Counted from the stretch's first letter, positions 42,841 through 52,344 are shown. The stretch is DNA of 64,000 nucleotides from Hyphomicrobiales bacterium (GCA_017305715.1 JAFKKG010000011.1:248001-312000); one strand, 5' to 3'. Translations and numbers: made by a program. Notes: generated from the letters alone by a model not told the origin.

Positions 42841-42922
42841 CGTCATTGCGAGGAGCGAAGCGACGAAGCAATCCATGCTTGTTGGTGGTGCTATGGATTG
42901 CTTCGCTGCGCTCGCAATGACG
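42841..42922. repeat. Dispersed inverted repeat (CGTCATTGCGAG family), copy 2
   Basis: It begins CGTCATTGCGAGGAGCGAAG and ends CTCGCAATGACG, with AAGCAATCCAT and its complement ATGGATTGCTT inside. It sits within the sugar-transporter operon between the binding protein and permease genes. Its arms could fold in the mRNA and tune relative expression. Confidence 0.75.
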
Positions 42923-42961
42923 GTTGATCCAGATGTGCGTTTGACGGTCGCTCGTTCGGCC

Positions 42962-44308
42962 TTACCGGTCCTGACGCCGGAAGTACCGCTTCGCGCGCTG
43001 CTCGGCCTCCGCGGCGGCAGCCTCCGGCGTCGAGGCGCCGGTCGCAACCGCAGCGCACATCTGCACCAGCACGTAGTCGGCACTGACGGCCCCGGTTGCG
43101 GTCGAGATCGGACCCTTGTAGCCGTCGTAGTAAGTGCTGTTCATGGTGTCCTTGAAGATCTTGACCTTGGGATCTTCGCTCCAGACCTTGGCCTCCGCGT
43201 AGGCCGCGAGCGGCTGGGCCCAATAGCCCGAGTTGGCGTTGAGCCAGGGCTCGTACTGGTCTTTTTCGAGCAGGTAGGTCAGCAATGCCTTGGAGGCATT
43301 GGGATACTGGCTGTGCTTGAACAGCATCGCGTTCAGCGTCAGTCCCGCCATCGGCGAGATCTTCGCGGAGCCCTTGGGCAGCAGCTGATGTTCGCTGTCC
43401 TCGGCGATCGCCTTGGTCTTCTCATCGTTCTTGAGTGAGAAGTACAGCGAGACGCCATTGGCGGTCAGCGAGATTTCCTGCGCGGAGTAGGCGCGGTTGT
43501 TGCTGACGTCGTTCCACGACGGTGTACCGGCGATGAAGGTCGGGTACAGATCCTTGACCCATTTCAACGCCGCGATGGTCTCCTTGCTGTTGATGGTGAT
43601 ATTGCCGGCTTCATCGAGCAGGGACGCGTTGTGGGACCACAGCGCCCAGTTGGCAAAACCGTTGCCGTCGCCCTTGGCGTTGCCGAGCGCGAAGCCGGCC
43701 GGCTTGCCCGCCTTGTGAAGCTTCTGGCACAGGTCCAGGAATCCGGCGCTGTCGTCCGGCACGGTGTCGAAACCGACCGATTTCAGGATCGATTTGCGAT
43801 AGATCAAGGGGCCGGCGGTCGCGCCGAACGGCAACCCGATCCAGGTGTTGCTCTTGCTCTTTTTGCCGTAGGTCTGCGCCAGCGGCAGCCACCCGCCGTA
43901 CTTCTTGCCGACGTAATCGGCGACGTCGGTCAGTTCGACCAGCTTGTCGACGTAGATGTGCGGCGCGTCCGAGAAGCCGATGATGATGTCGGGACCGGCG
44001 CCGGAATTCGAGGTCACCGCGGTCTGCTGGTTGATGTCCTCCCAGCCGACGAAGTCGACCTTGACCTCGACCCCGGTATCCTTGGTGAATTTGGCGCAAT
44101 TGGCGCGGAACACGTCCTCGTCGGCCTGCACGAAGCGCACCGGGCGCAGCATGCGCAAGGATGCGCCCTTCTCGATCGCGAATTTCGGCGTCGGGACATC
44201 GGCGGCCTTGATGGCGGATTGCGCCGAAGCGGTGCCGCCGGTGGCAGCGAGCGCAGCGGCAGAGACGCCCAGAGCCAGCGCGTCGCGACGGGTGATGTCG
44301 TTCTTCAT
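42962..44308 (-). CDS. Extracellular sugar-binding protein of an ABC transporter, Tat-type signal
   Basis: A 448-residue periplasmic protein of the family 1 solute-binding type. The N-terminus ITRRDALALGVSAAALAATGG has a twin-arginine motif, so it is probably exported folded. GAGPDIIIGFSDAPHIYVDKLVELTDV and WIGLPFGATAGPLIYRKSILKS are the typical regions of this fold. It begins the operon with the two permease genes downstream, which would import the ligand. The substrate cannot be named from sequence. Confidence 0.87.
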   Translation of the reverse strand: MKNDITRRDALALGVSAAALAATGGTASAQSAIKAADVPTPKFAIEKGASLRMLRPVRFVQADEDVFRANCAKFTKDTGVEVKVDFVGWEDINQQTAVTSNSGAGPDIIIGFSDAPHIYVDKLVELTDVADYVGKKYGGWLPLAQTYGKKSKSNTWIGLPFGATAGPLIYRKSILKSVGFDTVPDDSAGFLDLCQKLHKAGKPAGFALGNAKGDGNGFANWALWSHNASLLDEAGNITINSKETIAALKWVKDLYPTFIAGTPSWNDVSNNRAYSAQEISLTANGVSLYFSLKNDEKTKAIAEDSEHQLLPKGSAKISPMAGLTLNAMLFKHSQYPNASKALLTYLLEKDQYEPWLNANSGYWAQPLAAYAEAKVWSEDPKVKIFKDTMNSTYYDGYKGPISTATGAVSADYVLVQMCAAVATGASTPEAAAAEAEQRAKRYFRRQDR

Positions 44309-44463
44309 TGTCTTCTCCCTTTTTTCTGTTCCCGGCGTTGACCCGCCCGGTGAACGTACGCCTTCGGTTCCGGCCGGAATCGAAGGCTTTCGCCTTTAGT
44401 CGTAGTACGCTGTTGCGGGCGCGGACCGTTCTCCGCTTCGCCCGAAAGCGCTTTTTCGCCGTC

Positions 44464-45507
44464 CTAGCTGTTGGGGCCGCGATCCATGCTGACGGGTTGC
44501 CAGCGACGAAGCGAGGTGTTTTGCAGCACCGACGGATTGACGCAGCTTACCGGCCACATTCCCGAGAGCACCAGTGACAATTCGTAGCCCACACGGCGCT
44601 TGCGCGCTTCGTCGAAACGTGCCGATGCCGAGGCGACATGGGCCGTCAGTGTGACGTTTTCCATCGAAAGCATCGGGTTGTTGTGCGACGGCGGTTCGGT
44701 CTCCAGCACGTCGAGGGCGGCGTGCGCGATCCAGCCCTCCTGCAGCGCCTTGATCAGCGCTTCCTCGTCGACGGTGGCGCCCCGGCCGGTATTGATGAAG
44801 ATCGCGCTCTTCTTCATCTGCCTGAAATGCTTCTCGCCGAGCATATGGTGCACCTCGGGCCGCGCCGGGGCGTGCATCGACAGGAAGTCCGACTGCGACA
44901 GCACCTCCGACAGCGTCGCCGGCAGTACGCCATGGTCGGAAATCAGGGTTTCCTGGATGAAGGGATCATAGGCCATCATCCGCAAGCCGAACGGCGCGGC
45001 GCGTTTGGCGACCGCGCGCGCGACCCGGCCGAACGAGATGAAGCCGAGCGTCTGCCCCATCAGCCGCGGAATTTTCAACAGTTGTGGGCGGCCCTCGGAC
45101 CAGCGGCCGGTGCGCACCATCTTGTCCTGCTCGACCAGCCGCCGGAAGCCCGAGAGCAGCAGCATCATGGCGTGGTCGGCGACCTCCTCGATGAACGTAT
45201 CGGGGATGTTGGTGACGGGGATGCCGCGGGCGGTGGCGGCCTTGACGTCGACGCTGTCGACCCCAACGCTGCCGAGGGTGATGACCTTGCAGTTTTGCAG
45301 GCTGTCGATGACGGTTTTGGAGATCCGCATGCCCTTGGCGTAGATGGCGTCGGCATTCTTGGCGGCGGCGATAAATTCGGCCTCATTGGCCGGCGCCTCG
45401 ATGATCTCGGCGCCGATCGGGTCCAGCGCCTCCATTTCATAATCGTAACCGCCGCCGGCGACGGTGAAACTCGCGCCCTTCGGCGTCAGAATCCTGAATT
45501 TCGACAT
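44464..45507 (-). CDS. D-isomer-specific 2-hydroxyacid dehydrogenase
   Basis: A 347-residue NAD(P)-dependent dehydrogenase of the phosphoglycerate/hydroxypyruvate-reductase superfamily. The start is the ATG at 45507. SVGVDSVDVKAATARGIPVTN is the family entry motif, and LGFISFGRVARAVAKRA carries the Rossmann loop, with S for the second conserved glycine region. NTGRGATVDEEAL provides the catalytic arginine, the glutamate is in LETEPPSHNN, and TAHVAS gives the active-site histidine. The length suits a substrate such as glyoxylate, hydroxypyruvate or a sugar acid. It is upstream of the sugar-transporter operon on the same strand and could act on its substrate (inference). Confidence 0.82.
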   Translation of the reverse strand: MSKFRILTPKGASFTVAGGGYDYEMEALDPIGAEIIEAPANEAEFIAAAKNADAIYAKGMRISKTVIDSLQNCKVITLGSVGVDSVDVKAATARGIPVTNIPDTFIEEVADHAMMLLLSGFRRLVEQDKMVRTGRWSEGRPQLLKIPRLMGQTLGFISFGRVARAVAKRAAPFGLRMMAYDPFIQETLISDHGVLPATLSEVLSQSDFLSMHAPARPEVHHMLGEKHFRQMKKSAIFINTGRGATVDEEALIKALQEGWIAHAALDVLETEPPSHNNPMLSMENVTLTAHVASASARFDEARKRRVGYELSLVLSGMWPVSCVNPSVLQNTSLRRWQPVSMDRGPNS

Positions 45508-45731
45508 TTGCTGTTTCCTGCTCCGATTTGCTTCTTCGGTCTTGTTTGGACCGCGCGCATGCGCAGTCATGTGTTGTTTGATGTGTCCCCAAAGATCCCC
45601 GCCGCCTGGTCCGGGCCCGCCGCCGTCCGGTTTTCTACGGGGGAACGCCGTAACCAAGCGCTAAAGGTCTCACACTATCGTGATGCGAATCAATCCCGCC
45701 AATTGCATCGCTCGCGCCCGGAGATCCCCCC

Positions 45732-47417
45732 GTGAAGCTGACCAACCTCAAGATTACCCCCAAACTCGGCATTTTGGTGGGGGTGACGCTCCTCGGACTG
45801 TGTGCCGCCGGCGTGCTCGCCGGTTATCTGATGCAGCGCGAGATGCTCAATGCGCGGATCGACCAGACCAGGTCGATCGTGGAGATGGGCCTCAATCTGG
45901 CCGCCGGCCTGAAGAAGCAGGTCGACGCCGGCGAGATGACCAAGGAAGCGGCTCTCAAGGAATTCGGCAAGCGCGCCAATTCGATGACCTACGACAAGGG
46001 CGCCGGCTATTTGTTCGGCACCGGCTATAACGGCATCACCATTCTGGCGCCCGACCCGAAACAGGTCGGCACCAACCGCATGGACGTGGTGACCAACGGC
46101 CGCAAGCTCTCGCAGGAATTGATGGATGGCGTCAAAGCCAACGGCTCGATCCTGCTGACTTATGAATACGTCAAGCCCGGCGAGGAGAAGCCGATCCGCA
46201 AGATCGGCTATGCCGTGGCGGTCCCCGGCTTCGACATGTATGTCGGCACCGGCGCCTATCTCGACGATCTCGACGCCAGGCTGAAGCCGATCGCGTGGCT
46301 GCTGGCGCTCGCCATTCTCGGCATCGCCGTGATTTCGGGCAGCATCGCCTGGCTGATCGGCCGCAGCATCGCCAGGCCGCTCAATCAGCTCGGTGCCAGC
46401 ATGCAGTCGCTGGCCGACGGCAAGCTCGACGCTGATATTCCCGGCCTTGGCCGCGGCGACGAGATCGGCGCGATGGCGGCGACCGTCCAGATCTTCAAGG
46501 ACAATGCGATACGCATCCGCGGCCTCGAACAGGCTGAAGCGGCGAGCCAGGCCCGTGCGTCGGCCGAACGCCGCTCGGCGATGGAGAGCATCGCCAGCGA
46601 CTTCGAGCGCAGCGTCAACGGTATCGTCCGCACGGTGTCGACGGCTGCCGCCGGCATGCAGACCACGGCGCAATCGATGACGGCGACCGCCAGCGACGCC
46701 AGCGCCCGTGCCGCCACGGTCGGAGCTGCCTCGGAAAGCTCGTCGAACAATGTCGGCACGGTCGCGGCCGCCGCCGAAGAGCTGTCGAGCTCGGTGGCCG
46801 AGATTTCCCGCCAGGTGGCGCGCTCCAGCGAGATCGCCAGCAAGGCGGTCGGCGATGCCGAACGCACCAATTCGACTGTTCAGGCGCTCTCCACCGGCGC
46901 CGAGAAGATCGGCGAGGTCGTCAAGCTGATCCACTCGATCGCGGCCCAGACCAATCTTCTGGCGCTCAACGCCACCATCGAAGCGGCGCGCGCCGGCGAA
47001 TCCGGCCGCGGCTTTGCGGTGGTCGCCTCTGAGGTGAAGGCGCTGGCCAACCAGACCGCGAAGGCGACCGAGGAAATCTCGGCCCAGGTCGCGGCGATGC
47101 AGGCCTCCACCAGCGAGGCGGTCTCCTCGATCGGCGGCATCACCGAGACCATCACGCAGATGAGCGAGATCACGGTCTCGATCTCCACCGCGATCGACCA
47201 GCAGGGCGACGCCACGCGCGAGATCGCGCGCAACATCCAGTCGGTGGCGGCGGGATCGAGCGAGATCAGCGCCCATATCGGCGGCGTCACGTCGGCGGCG
47301 TCGGCGACCGGCAAGGCGGCCTCCGATGTGCTGTCGAATGCCCGCGAGCTCGACAATCAATCCGGCATGCTGCGCAGCGCGGTCGACGAATTCCTGGCAA
47401 AAGTCCGCGCGGCGTAA
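45732..47417 (+). CDS. Methyl-accepting chemotaxis protein with periplasmic Cache domain
   Basis: A 561-residue chemoreceptor. It starts with GTG at 45732. The first helix spans about 13-33, a small periplasmic single-Cache domain (about 37-185; [27 protein letters not shown]) senses a ligand, and the second helix spans about 188-210. HAMP (about 211-264) and a long cytoplasmic coiled coil follow. The tip [41 protein letters not shown] is the conserved signalling hairpin. The C-terminus lacks the CheR/CheB docking pentapeptide. The single-Cache form often binds small organic acids. It is divergent from the dehydrogenase. Confidence 0.92.
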   Translation: MKLTNLKITPKLGILVGVTLLGLCAAGVLAGYLMQREMLNARIDQTRSIVEMGLNLAAGLKKQVDAGEMTKEAALKEFGKRANSMTYDKGAGYLFGTGYNGITILAPDPKQVGTNRMDVVTNGRKLSQELMDGVKANGSILLTYEYVKPGEEKPIRKIGYAVAVPGFDMYVGTGAYLDDLDARLKPIAWLLALAILGIAVISGSIAWLIGRSIARPLNQLGASMQSLADGKLDADIPGLGRGDEIGAMAATVQIFKDNAIRIRGLEQAEAASQARASAERRSAMESIASDFERSVNGIVRTVSTAAAGMQTTAQSMTATASDASARAATVGAASESSSNNVGTVAAAAEELSSSVAEISRQVARSSEIASKAVGDAERTNSTVQALSTGAEKIGEVVKLIHSIAAQTNLLALNATIEAARAGESGRGFAVVASEVKALANQTAKATEEISAQVAAMQASTSEAVSSIGGITETITQMSEITVSISTAIDQQGDATREIARNIQSVAAGSSEISAHIGGVTSAASATGKAASDVLSNARELDNQSGMLRSAVDEFLAKVRAA

Positions 47418-47470
47418 TTGGCGGGAGCGGTGGCCTCCTGGTTCGCCGGGGCGATGTGCAATATCGTCCG

Positions 47471-47565
47471 GAGACGCGCGCAAGAGCGCGCTCCTCACCA
47501 TGAGGGTTTGAGGCCTCTGCCGCTCCAAGACCTCATCCTGAGGAGCGCGCTCTTGCGCGCGTCTC
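47471..47565. repeat. Long perfect inverted repeat after the chemoreceptor gene
   Basis: The arms 47471-47497 and 47539-47565 are 27-base perfect reverse complements with a 41-base centre. They begin GAGACGCGCGCAAGAGCGCG. A related, less perfect copy lies at 50131-50224. It lies between the chemoreceptor and the convergent TctC gene, so it could terminate both. Confidence 0.8.
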
Positions 47566-47609
47566 GAAGGATGAAGCCACCGAAAGCCCGGCCATGATCG
47601 AGAGCGTGC

Positions 47610-48587
47610 CTACTGCTTCTCGATCCCGGCGTCCGCGATCAGCTTTTCCCACAGCACGAGCTGCTCCTTCAGGAACGCGTCGAATTCTTCCGGCGTGCCT
47701 GAAAATGCCTCCATGCCGCGCTCGGCGAGCTGGCTCTTGATATCCGGCCGCTCGACGATCTTGCGGATCTCCGTGTTCAGCCGGGCGACGATGTCCTTCG
47801 GCATGTTGGCCGGGCCGAGATAGCCCTGCCAGGAGGTGATATCAAAACCCTTCACGGTGGCGTCCATGGTCGGAAGGTGCGGCAGCAGCGCCGAGGGCCG
47901 TTTGGTCGTGACGGCGAGCGCCTTCAGCGCCTTCGCATTGACGTGGGGCAGGCCGGTGGGGACGTCGATGAACATCATGGTGATGCGGCCGGCGATCACG
48001 TCGGTCAAGGCGGGCGGTGAGCTCTTGTAGGGAACGTGCAGCAGGTCGATGCCGGCGAGCCGGGCGAAGGTGGCGCCCGAAACGCTCGCCGACGAGCTGC
48101 CGCTGGCGTAGGTGTATTTGCCCGGCTCCTTCTTGGCCAGCGCGATCAGTTCGGCGACCGAATTGGCGGGAACGTCCGGATGGATCACCAGCATGAACGG
48201 CAGGTCGCCGGTCCGTGCGATCGGCGTGAAATCCTTCACCGGATCGTAGCTCATGGTCTTCAGCAGATAGGGATTGGCCGAATGCGTCGTGTTGGTGGTC
48301 ACGAACAGCGTGTAACCGTCCGGCGCCGAGCGGGCGACGTAGCTTGCGGCGATCGAGCCGTTGGCGCCCGCCTTGTTGTCGATGACCGTGCTCACGCCGA
48401 GCGCGACGCCGAGCTCCTTGCCGATCAGGCGCGTCGTGGTGTCGGTGCCGCTGCCGGCCGCGAACGGCAGCACCAGCGTGATGTTGCGGTTCGGATAGGG
48501 GGCCTGCGCGGACGCCGCTGATGCCAGCGCCAGCAGCAGGGATGTCGCCGCTGCCAGGCACCGGTATCGTCTTGCGAATGCGATCAT
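47610..48587 (-). CDS. Tripartite tricarboxylate transporter substrate-binding protein (TctC/Bug family)
   Basis: A 325-residue periplasmic binding protein. The ATG at 48587 gives a clean signal peptide (ATSLLLALASAASA, cut before QAPYP). The mature part starts NRNITLVLPFAAGSGTDTTTRLIGKELG, the Bug-family motif, and DNKAGANGSIAASYVA is also typical. Bug proteins bind carboxylates or small organic molecules. The membrane partners TctA and TctB are not encoded here, so it is an orphan receptor. It is convergent with the chemoreceptor gene. Confidence 0.85.
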   Translation of the reverse strand: MIAFARRYRCLAAATSLLLALASAASAQAPYPNRNITLVLPFAAGSGTDTTTRLIGKELGVALGVSTVIDNKAGANGSIAASYVARSAPDGYTLFVTTNTTHSANPYLLKTMSYDPVKDFTPIARTGDLPFMLVIHPDVPANSVAELIALAKKEPGKYTYASGSSSASVSGATFARLAGIDLLHVPYKSSPPALTDVIAGRITMMFIDVPTGLPHVNAKALKALAVTTKRPSALLPHLPTMDATVKGFDITSWQGYLGPANMPKDIVARLNTEIRKIVERPDIKSQLAERGMEAFSGTPEEFDAFLKEQLVLWEKLIADAGIEKQ

Positions 48588-48690
48588 GGGGGTCGTTTCC
48601 TCGATGGGGTTTGTTGGCGGATTGGCCGGCAAGCTAGCCTGCCCGGAATGAAAGCGGAAGCCGCCAAAAGGCTACATCCCGCCGCATCGA

Positions 48691-49626
48691 TTACGCCCGC
48701 GCCGAACCCCGCCGCGACGCGATGATGACGCCGGCCAGCACCAGCGCATAGCCGACGAGGTGAAATCGCCGCAACTGCTCGCCGAGCAGCAGTATCGCCA
48801 TCGCCGAGCCGAACACCGGCACCAGATGGAAGAACGGCGCGGCGCGGTTCGGTCCGATCAGCGCCAGACCGCGGTTGAAGAACAGATAGGCCAGCGTCGA
48901 CGGGAAGATGATCGAATAGCCGAGCGTCGCCATCGTCAGAAAATCGAATTTCAGCGTTGCGCCGCCGGAAAATTCCCAGACCGAGAACGGCACCAGCATC
49001 AAGGCGCCGCAGCAGGTGGTGAATGAGATCAGCGACAATTGGTGCGTCACCGGCCGGCGCAGCAGCAGCGCCGAATAGAGCGCGAATGCCAGCAACGAAC
49101 TGCCGAACATCAGGTCGCCCCGGTTAAGGCTGATGCCGGCCAGCGCGCTGAAATCACCGCGCAGGATGATGATGAGCACGCCCGCCAGCGAGAGCGCAAT
49201 GCCGGCGAGCTGGGCGCCGGTCAGCCGTACGCCGAACAGCACCAGCGACCACACCGCCACGAACAGCGGGCCGGCGGACTGGATCAACAGCGCGTTCAGC
49301 GCCTCGGTATACTGCATGGCCCAGTAGGAAATCGCGTTGTTGTACGCAAATCCGAGCACCGACAGCAGCGCCATCAGCGGTAAATGCGCCCGCAGCACCG
49401 GCCAGTCCCGCTTCAGATGCGGCCAGGCAAAGGGCAGCAGGATGAGAAACGTCGCAAACCAGCGGATGCAGGACAGCGTGATCGGCGGCACATGGTTGCC
49501 AACATGGCGCGCCAGCACGATATTGCCGGCCCAGAACAGCGAGGTCAGGGTCAGCAAAACATAAGGCTGGTTGTTGAGCCACCCGACGGGATCGGGGGCA
49601 GGCGGCGGAGCAGCGGGATCAGTCAT
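48691..49626 (-). CDS. EamA-family permease (DMT superfamily), first paralogue
   Basis: A 311-residue inner-membrane protein with about ten helices in two repeated EamA halves. After a proline-rich start (PAAPPPAPDPVGWLNNQPYVLL), SLFWAGNIVLARHVGNHVPPITLSCIRW is the EamA signature, and LAYLFFNRGLALIGPNRAAPFFHLVPVFGSAMAILLLGE ends the second half. Such proteins export metabolites such as amino acids. A close paralogue is encoded at 56985. The start is ATG at 49626. Confidence 0.85.
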   Translation of the reverse strand: MTDPAAPPPAPDPVGWLNNQPYVLLTLTSLFWAGNIVLARHVGNHVPPITLSCIRWFATFLILLPFAWPHLKRDWPVLRAHLPLMALLSVLGFAYNNAISYWAMQYTEALNALLIQSAGPLFVAVWSLVLFGVRLTGAQLAGIALSLAGVLIIILRGDFSALAGISLNRGDLMFGSSLLAFALYSALLLRRPVTHQLSLISFTTCCGALMLVPFSVWEFSGGATLKFDFLTMATLGYSIIFPSTLAYLFFNRGLALIGPNRAAPFFHLVPVFGSAMAILLLGEQLRRFHLVGYALVLAGVIIASRRGSARA

Positions 49627-49725
49627 GGTATTTGACGATCTGTGCCGGATTTGCGCCGCGCGACAAGTCCCATCGCTGCAATGCTACAATGTGCCGAATT
49701 CGTCTGGTCAGGTCAGGAGCAGGGT

Positions 49726-50127
49726 ATGGGCGTCGATCTGTTGAATGTCAGGGGTCTCCGGGAGATCGCGCATCAGGGGCCGATCGTGATGGTCAATCTG
49801 ATGCGGTTCCGCGAACGCTCGCTCGATGGCGATGGATCGGGGTGGGATGCTTATCTGCGCTACAGCGCGTTGACCGTGCCGATGATCAAGGCGCGCGGCG
49901 GCACGCTGTTATGGACCGGCGACGCCAAGGCGGTCGCGCTTGGGGCGCAGGAGGGCAATCAGTGGGACTATCTGGCGCTGGTGTATTACCCGGATGTCGC
50001 CGCCTTCATCGACATGATGACGTCGCCCGATTACGAAGCGAACTGCGACCCGCACCGTACCAATGGCTGCGAAGAGCATGTGATCATTTGCACCAGCGAG
50101 GCGTACAGCAAGTTCAAGATCGGGTAG
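49726..50127 (+). CDS. DUF1330-like small protein
   Basis: A 133-residue cytoplasmic protein of the dimeric alpha-beta barrel type, with IVMVNLMRFRERSL, RYSALTVPMIKARGGTLLWTG and the DYLALVYYPDVAAFIDMMTSPDYEA segment typical of DUF1330 proteins. The ATG at 49726 has AGGAGCAGGG upstream. The function of this family is not known. It is divergent from the EamA gene. Confidence 0.72.
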   Translation: MGVDLLNVRGLREIAHQGPIVMVNLMRFRERSLDGDGSGWDAYLRYSALTVPMIKARGGTLLWTGDAKAVALGAQEGNQWDYLALVYYPDVAAFIDMMTSPDYEANCDPHRTNGCEEHVIICTSEAYSKFKIG

Positions 50128-50130
50128 GGC

Positions 50131-50224
50131 TTGGCCTCATGGTTCGCGACGGCGCAAGCGCGCCTCCTCACCATGCGGATTTTAGGCCTCGTCCTGCGAA
50201 GCGATGCGTCTCGAAGGATGAAGG
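50131..50224. repeat. Imperfect copy of the 27-bp inverted-repeat family
   Basis: It shares GGCCTCATGGTTCG, CGCAAGCGCGCCTCCTCACCATG and GCGTCTCGAAGGATGAAG with the element at 47471, but its arms are degenerate. It separates the DUF1330-like gene from the convergent tetR gene. Confidence 0.65.
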
Positions 50225-50236
50225 CCGCCGACCGCT

Positions 50237-50845
50237 CTACCCCGTCAGCCCCTCCAGCGCCGCGCGGCTGGCCGACCGGATCAGACGGCAGACCTCTTCC
50301 GCCGAGCGTCCCTGATGCAGCATCGCGAACACCGGGTAGCTGGTGAGCGCGAAGATGGTATCGACCGCATCCTGCCGCTGCTGCCGTGACGCGCTGTTGA
50401 CGGCGATGCGATCGACCAGCGCGGAGAGGCCCTTTCGCCGCCGCTCGTTGCGCTCGATCAGCGCTTCGGCGAATTCGGGATCGGTCGCCATCGCGTCGTG
50501 CAGCCGGCCGATCGCGGGATCCCTGTTCCAGAAGGTGCAGAAAATCTCCACCAGGCGATCCAGCGCGTCGCGCGGGTCCGCCATCGCCATCGCGTCGGCG
50601 ATTCCGTGCAGCCCGCCCTGGCGTGCGATGCCGTCGAACACCGCCTCCAGCAGGCCGCGCCGCGATCCGAACTGGTTGTAGACGGTCAATCGCGTCACCC
50701 CGGCTGCCTTCGCCACGGTGTCCAGCGAGAAGCGCGCGATGCTGGCGTCCTCGCGCAGCAATGTCGCCGCGGCTTCGAGCACGCGCTCGCGCTTCTCCGC
50801 CGCGGCGGCGGTGCGAACGGAACTCACATACGTGCGCGGCGGCAT
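50237..50845 (-). CDS. TetR-family transcriptional regulator
   Basis: A 202-residue regulator. The N-terminal helix-turn-helix appears in EKRERVLEAAATLLREDASIARFSLDTVAKAAGVTRLTVYNQFGSRRGLLEAVF. The C-terminal half is a ligand-binding helical bundle (DAMAMADPRDALDRLVEIFCTFW). It is divergent from a membrane protein gene at 50921, and a TATACA-TAT-TGTATA palindrome lies between them, which suggests direct control of that gene. Confidence 0.88.
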   Translation of the reverse strand: MPPRTYVSSVRTAAAAEKRERVLEAAATLLREDASIARFSLDTVAKAAGVTRLTVYNQFGSRRGLLEAVFDGIARQGGLHGIADAMAMADPRDALDRLVEIFCTFWNRDPAIGRLHDAMATDPEFAEALIERNERRRKGLSALVDRIAVNSASRQQRQDAVDTIFALTSYPVFAMLHQGRSAEEVCRLIRSASRAALEGLTG

Positions 50846-50873
50846 CCGCAGGCCTTCCTGTTGACTAATTTAC

Positions 50874-50888
50874 TATACATATTGTATA
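50874..50888. promoter_or_regulatory. Likely TetR operator
   Basis: TATACATATTGTATA has perfect 6-bp arms around TAT and is placed midway between the divergent tetR and membrane-protein genes, 29 and 33 bases from the two ATGs. A TTGACT box lies just upstream of it on the plus strand. Confidence 0.55.
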
Positions 50889-50920
50889 TCTAATTATCCA
50901 TCCGCTTTGGAGCCGTTTTC

Positions 50921-51325
50921 ATGCAGATTCCGCTCATCATAGTCTTGTCGCTTCATGTCCTGTCATCGGTGTTTTGGGCAGGGTCGAGTTTCACGCTGGC
51001 GCGTACCGGCGGTCTCGGCGGCGAAAAGCTGTTTCGCCCGCAAATGGGCGCCGCTGTCGTCGCGATCCTGACCGGCGCCTATCTCGGACATCTGGTCCAC
51101 TCCGGCTCATTCGGTATCTCCGAAACGATCCTGGCCATTGGCGCTTTCGCCGCGCTGGTCGCCGCCGGCGTGCAGGGCGCTGTCGGCGGCCGTGCGGTCC
51201 GAAGCCTCGGCGGCGGAACCGCCGACGAGGCCGGCGCGCGCTCGCGCATCGCCATGGCGCAGCGCGTCGCGGCCGGGCTGCTCGCGGTGACGGCGTTGTG
51301 CATGGGCGCGGCGCGCTATGCGTGA
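50921..51325 (+). CDS. Small integral membrane protein, 134 aa
   Basis: A protein with about four hydrophobic helices: IPLIIVLSLHVLSSVFWAGSSFTLA, AAVVAILTGAYLG, LAIGAFAALVAAGVQ and VAAGLLAVTALCMGA. The first helix holds a histidine (H12) and W18 in the arrangement HxxxxxxW, a pattern seen in small haem- or metal-related membrane proteins, but no function can be given. The ATG at 50921 lies after a purine-rich stretch. It is probably controlled by the divergent TetR regulator, and its 3' end overlaps the convergent acyltransferase gene by 10 bases. Confidence 0.7.
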   Translation: MQIPLIIVLSLHVLSSVFWAGSSFTLARTGGLGGEKLFRPQMGAAVVAILTGAYLGHLVHSGSFGISETILAIGAFAALVAAGVQGAVGGRAVRSLGGGTADEAGARSRIAMAQRVAAGLLAVTALCMGAARYA

Positions 51326-52344
51326 GCGACGTTGCGTCGAGGCGGGCCGCCAAGGCGCCGACAGAGCCCGAGTAACGGCCGCTCGACGACGATGTTGAGC
51401 GCGAGGCCGAGCGCCACGACGATGCTGCTTGTGACGACGATCAGCAGCACGGGCGAAATGCCTGGTACCAGGCCCGCGATGAAGCGGCTCGCCAACGACA
51501 CCGTCTCCACCTGCGCGAGATAGATCGAATAGGACGCATCCCCCAGCCGCCCCATTGCCCGCTCCAGCCATGACGGATCAATGCGCCGGCGGCTGACAAA
51601 GGCGGCCGCGGCAACCAGGCCGGCCGAAGGGAGCCCGAATACGATGACGCGGTTGGCGGGGTCCGTTGCCAGCAACGCCGCGATCGCACAGACCACGGCA
51701 ACCGCCATCGGCCGGCTGACCCTGCCGTTAACGAACACCCCGCCCATGATGACCCCGAGCACGAATTCGAGAATCATCGGATCGGTAAAGAATGCGTAAT
51801 TTCCGAGCGCCGCCTCAACGCCGGGAATTCGTCCGGCTATCGCGAGCGCGCAAAAGACCACGACGGTGTTGCGCCACACATCGCGCGTCAGCGCCATGAG
51901 CAACGCCACGACGAGATAGAAATACATCTCATATTCGAGCGACCAGCCGACATAGACGACCGGCATTTCGCCGTCCGTGAAGGCGATGAACGCCAGCGAT
52001 TTGAGGATATGGCGGGGCGTGAACCAGTCCGGCGCGCCGAATGTGGCGGGAAGCGTCAAGGCCAGGATCGTGGCCGTGGCGATCACAAAAAAATACAGCG
52101 GCACGATGCGCTCGACGCGGCGGCGCAGGAACTCCGCCGGCGTCAAGCTCGAGGAGTGGGTTGCATAAAAAATGATGAAACCCGAAATCACGAAAAAGAG
52201 GTCGACGCCGTGGCCGCCGTGGGACAGGGCAAACGCGATGGCGCTCTCGGGAACCTTGAAACCGTCAGGCGCGACGCCCCAGACATGAAAGGCAACGACC
52301 GCAAGCGCCGCGAAAAACCGCAAAACCTGGATATGGACAAGCAT
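51316..52344 (-). CDS. Acyltransferase 3 family membrane protein
   Basis: A 342-residue inner-membrane acyltransferase (OafA/YrhL type) with about ten helices. VLRFFAALAVVAFHVWG has the conserved R and H, and LFFVISGFIIFYATHSSSLTPAEFLRRRVERIVPLYFF the family motif FxxSGF and RRxxRIxPxY. Such enzymes add acetyl or similar groups to surface sugars or Nod factors. The acceptor here is unknown. It overlaps the convergent gene at 50921-51325 by 10 bases. Confidence 0.85.
   Translation of the reverse strand: MLVHIQVLRFFAALAVVAFHVWGVAPDGFKVPESAIAFALSHGGHGVDLFFVISGFIIFYATHSSSLTPAEFLRRRVERIVPLYFFVIATATILALTLPATFGAPDWFTPRHILKSLAFIAFTDGEMPVVYVGWSLEYEMYFYLVVALLMALTRDVWRNTVVVFCALAIAGRIPGVEAALGNYAFFTDPMILEFVLGVIMGGVFVNGRVSRPMAVAVVCAIAALLATDPANRVIVFGLPSAGLVAAAAFVSRRRIDPSWLERAMGRLGDASYSIYLAQVETVSLASRFIAGLVPGISPVLLIVVTSSIVVALGLALNIVVERPLLGLCRRLGGPPRRNVAHA

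Noticed and set aside
45508-45731. GCGCATGCGC-like palindrome in the dehydrogenase/chemoreceptor gap
   Set aside because: Short, GC-rich self-complementary strings are common here and this one has no supporting context.
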